This document shows, one piece after another, positions 63,004 through 64,000 of a stretch of 64,000 bases of DNA. Within the stretch, counting starts at the first letter, position 1. Every line of letters starts with the position of its first letter. This DNA comes from Streptococcus toyakuensis (GTDB lineage Bacteria > Bacillota > Bacilli > Lactobacillales > Streptococcaceae). A model generated the notes under the pieces. It had not been told where the DNA came from. It worked only from the letters and a program-made list of their open reading frames with translations, and did no database searches. The position numbers and the translations under genes are program-made. The stretch covers positions 1,125,001 to 1,189,000 of the forward strand of contig NZ_AP024523.1 of the NCBI RefSeq assembly GCF_024346585.1, given 5' to 3'.

Positions 63004-64000
63004 ATGTCTTACCAAGAAAATTACCAGAAATGGGTTGATTTTGCGGAGCTTCCTGACTACCTTCGTCAAGATTTGGAAAATATGGACGAAAAAACAAAGG
63101 AAGATGCCTTCTATACTAATCTTGAATTTGGTACTGCAGGTATGCGTGGCTTGATTGGCGCTGGTACAAACCGCATCAACATCTATGTTGTTCGTCAAGC
63201 TACTGAAGGATTGGCTCGTTTGATTGAGTCAAAAGGTGGAAACGAAAAAGAACGCGGTGTGGCAATCGCCTACGATAGCCGTCACTTCTCACCTGAGTTT
63301 GCCTTTGAGTCTGCAGCAGTTCTTGCTAAACACGGCATCAAATCTTACGTATTTGAAAGCCTTCGTCCAACTCCAGAACTATCATTTGCAGTTCGTCACC
63401 TCAACTGTTTCGCAGGTATCATGGTCACAGCTAGCCATAACCCTGCTCCATTTAACGGTTACAAGGTTTACGGTGAAGATGGTGGACAAATGCCTCCACA
63501 CGACGCGGACGCTTTGACTACTTATATCCGTGCAATCGAAAATCCATTTGCAGTTGAAGTTGCTGATGTAGAAGCTGAAAAAGCTTCTGGCTTGATTGAA
63601 GTCATCGGCGAAGCTGTCGATGTAGAATACCTCAAAGAAGTTAAGGACGTTAACATCAACCCAGCCTTGATTGAAGAATTTGGTAAAGACATGAAGATTG
63701 TCTACACACCACTTCATGGTACTGGTGAAATGTTGGCTCGTCGTGCTCTTGCCCAAGCAGGATTTGACTCTGTTCAAGTCGTAGAAGCTCAAGCAACTGC
63801 CGACCCAGACTTCTCAACTGTAAAATCTCCAAACCCTGAAAGCCAAGCAGCCTTTGCACTTGCAGAAGAACTTGGTCGCCAAGTTGGTGCAGATGTGCTT
63901 GTTGCAACTGACCCAGACGCTGACCGTGTTGGTGTTGAAGTTCTACAAAAAGATGGTAGCTACCTCAACCTTTCAGGTAACCAAATCGGTGCTATCATGG
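63004..64000 (+). CDS. pgm: Phosphoglucomutase/phosphomannomutase, 5' part
   Basis: The gene runs off the window after 332 codons. 'FYTNLEFGTAGMRGLIGAGTNRIN' near residue 35 and the catalytic loop 'IMVTASHNPAPFNGYKVYGEDGGQ' near 140 (phosphoserine) identify the alpha-D-phosphohexomutase family; 'VATDPDADRVG' near 302 binds Mg2+. It interconverts glucose-1- and glucose-6-phosphate, feeding glycogen and capsule/teichoic acid precursors. Confidence 0.96.
   Translation, partial: MSYQENYQKWVDFAELPDYLRQDLENMDEKTKEDAFYTNLEFGTAGMRGLIGAGTNRINIYVVRQATEGLARLIESKGGNEKERGVAIAYDSRHFSPEFAFESAAVLAKHGIKSYVFESLRPTPELSFAVRHLNCFAGIMVTASHNPAPFNGYKVYGEDGGQMPPHDADALTTYIRAIENPFAVEVADVEAEKASGLIEVIGEAVDVEYLKEVKDVNINPALIEEFGKDMKIVYTPLHGTGEMLARRALAQAGFDSVQVVEAQATADPDFSTVKSPNPESQAAFALAEELGRQVGADVLVATDPDADRVGVEVLQKDGSYLNLSGNQIGAIM

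Overview
The window is chromosomal DNA of a mitis-group Streptococcus (S. mitis / S. oralis / S. pneumoniae-like), inferred from low GC, the glgBCDA glycogen operon next to gapN, a type I pullulanase and ligA, and an enolase carrying FYDKERKVY and a C-terminal KK as in pneumococcal enolase. Species is not settled by sequence reading alone.

Positions 1 to about 35,950 hold most of one temperate prophage with a contractile (PBSX / EJ-1-like) tail. Its left end, with tail fibre, holin and endolysin genes, lies outside the window. Its right end is the tyrosine integrase gene (34,782-35,924, + strand), next to the 3' end of the host HU gene. Almost all lytic genes run leftwards on the minus strand: small early genes and replication (about 32.1-20.0 kb: HTH regulators, DnaD-like initiator, DnaC-like loader, RecT plus a PD-(D/E)XK exonuclease, RuvC-like resolvase, YopX, MazG, DUF1372/DUF1642), the late activator ArpU (19.3-18.9 kb), then packaging, head and tail genes (18.2-0 kb). 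Between ArpU and the small terminase gene is a 650-bp non-coding leader with a tandem 17-bp repeat (likely ArpU operator) and three tRNA-like structures. The late operon is interrupted at 13.2-11.7 kb by a self-contained cassette (ribbon-helix-helix protein, small protein, Bro/KilAC antirepressor) with its own promoter, operator, terminators and a counter-oriented small RNA.

The lysogeny module on the plus strand (32.2-35.9 kb) has a CI/LexA-type repressor, a MazF/PemK-like toxin preceded by a promoter, two hairpin-forming direct repeats and a terminator (a type III toxin-antitoxin layout), a small-RNA-like unit, a membrane protein, and an integrase behind a terminator-containing leader. Other plus-strand islands in the prophage are a MazE/MazF pair (19.4-20.0 kb), a 70-aa protein with a consensus promoter (30.0 kb) and a TIR/deoxyribosyltransferase-like protein (30.65-31.35 kb); these look like lysogenic-conversion or defence genes.

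From 36.0 kb rightwards the window is host chromosome: HU, DegV, YitT, a gene remnant, methionine aminopeptidase, a DRTGG-CBS-hotdog regulator, GNAT, MurA, enolase, DUF1694, glycerate kinase plus SerB, the glgB-glgC-glgD-glgA operon with a CcpA (cre) site at its promoter, gapN, pullulanase, NAD-dependent ligase, an MFS transporter with an Rgg-type regulator, an ABC-F protein and the 5' part of a phosphohexomutase gene. These are ordinary genes, mostly in carbon storage and central metabolism. Two of them (ABC-F and DUF1694) appear to be transcribed as leaderless mRNAs.
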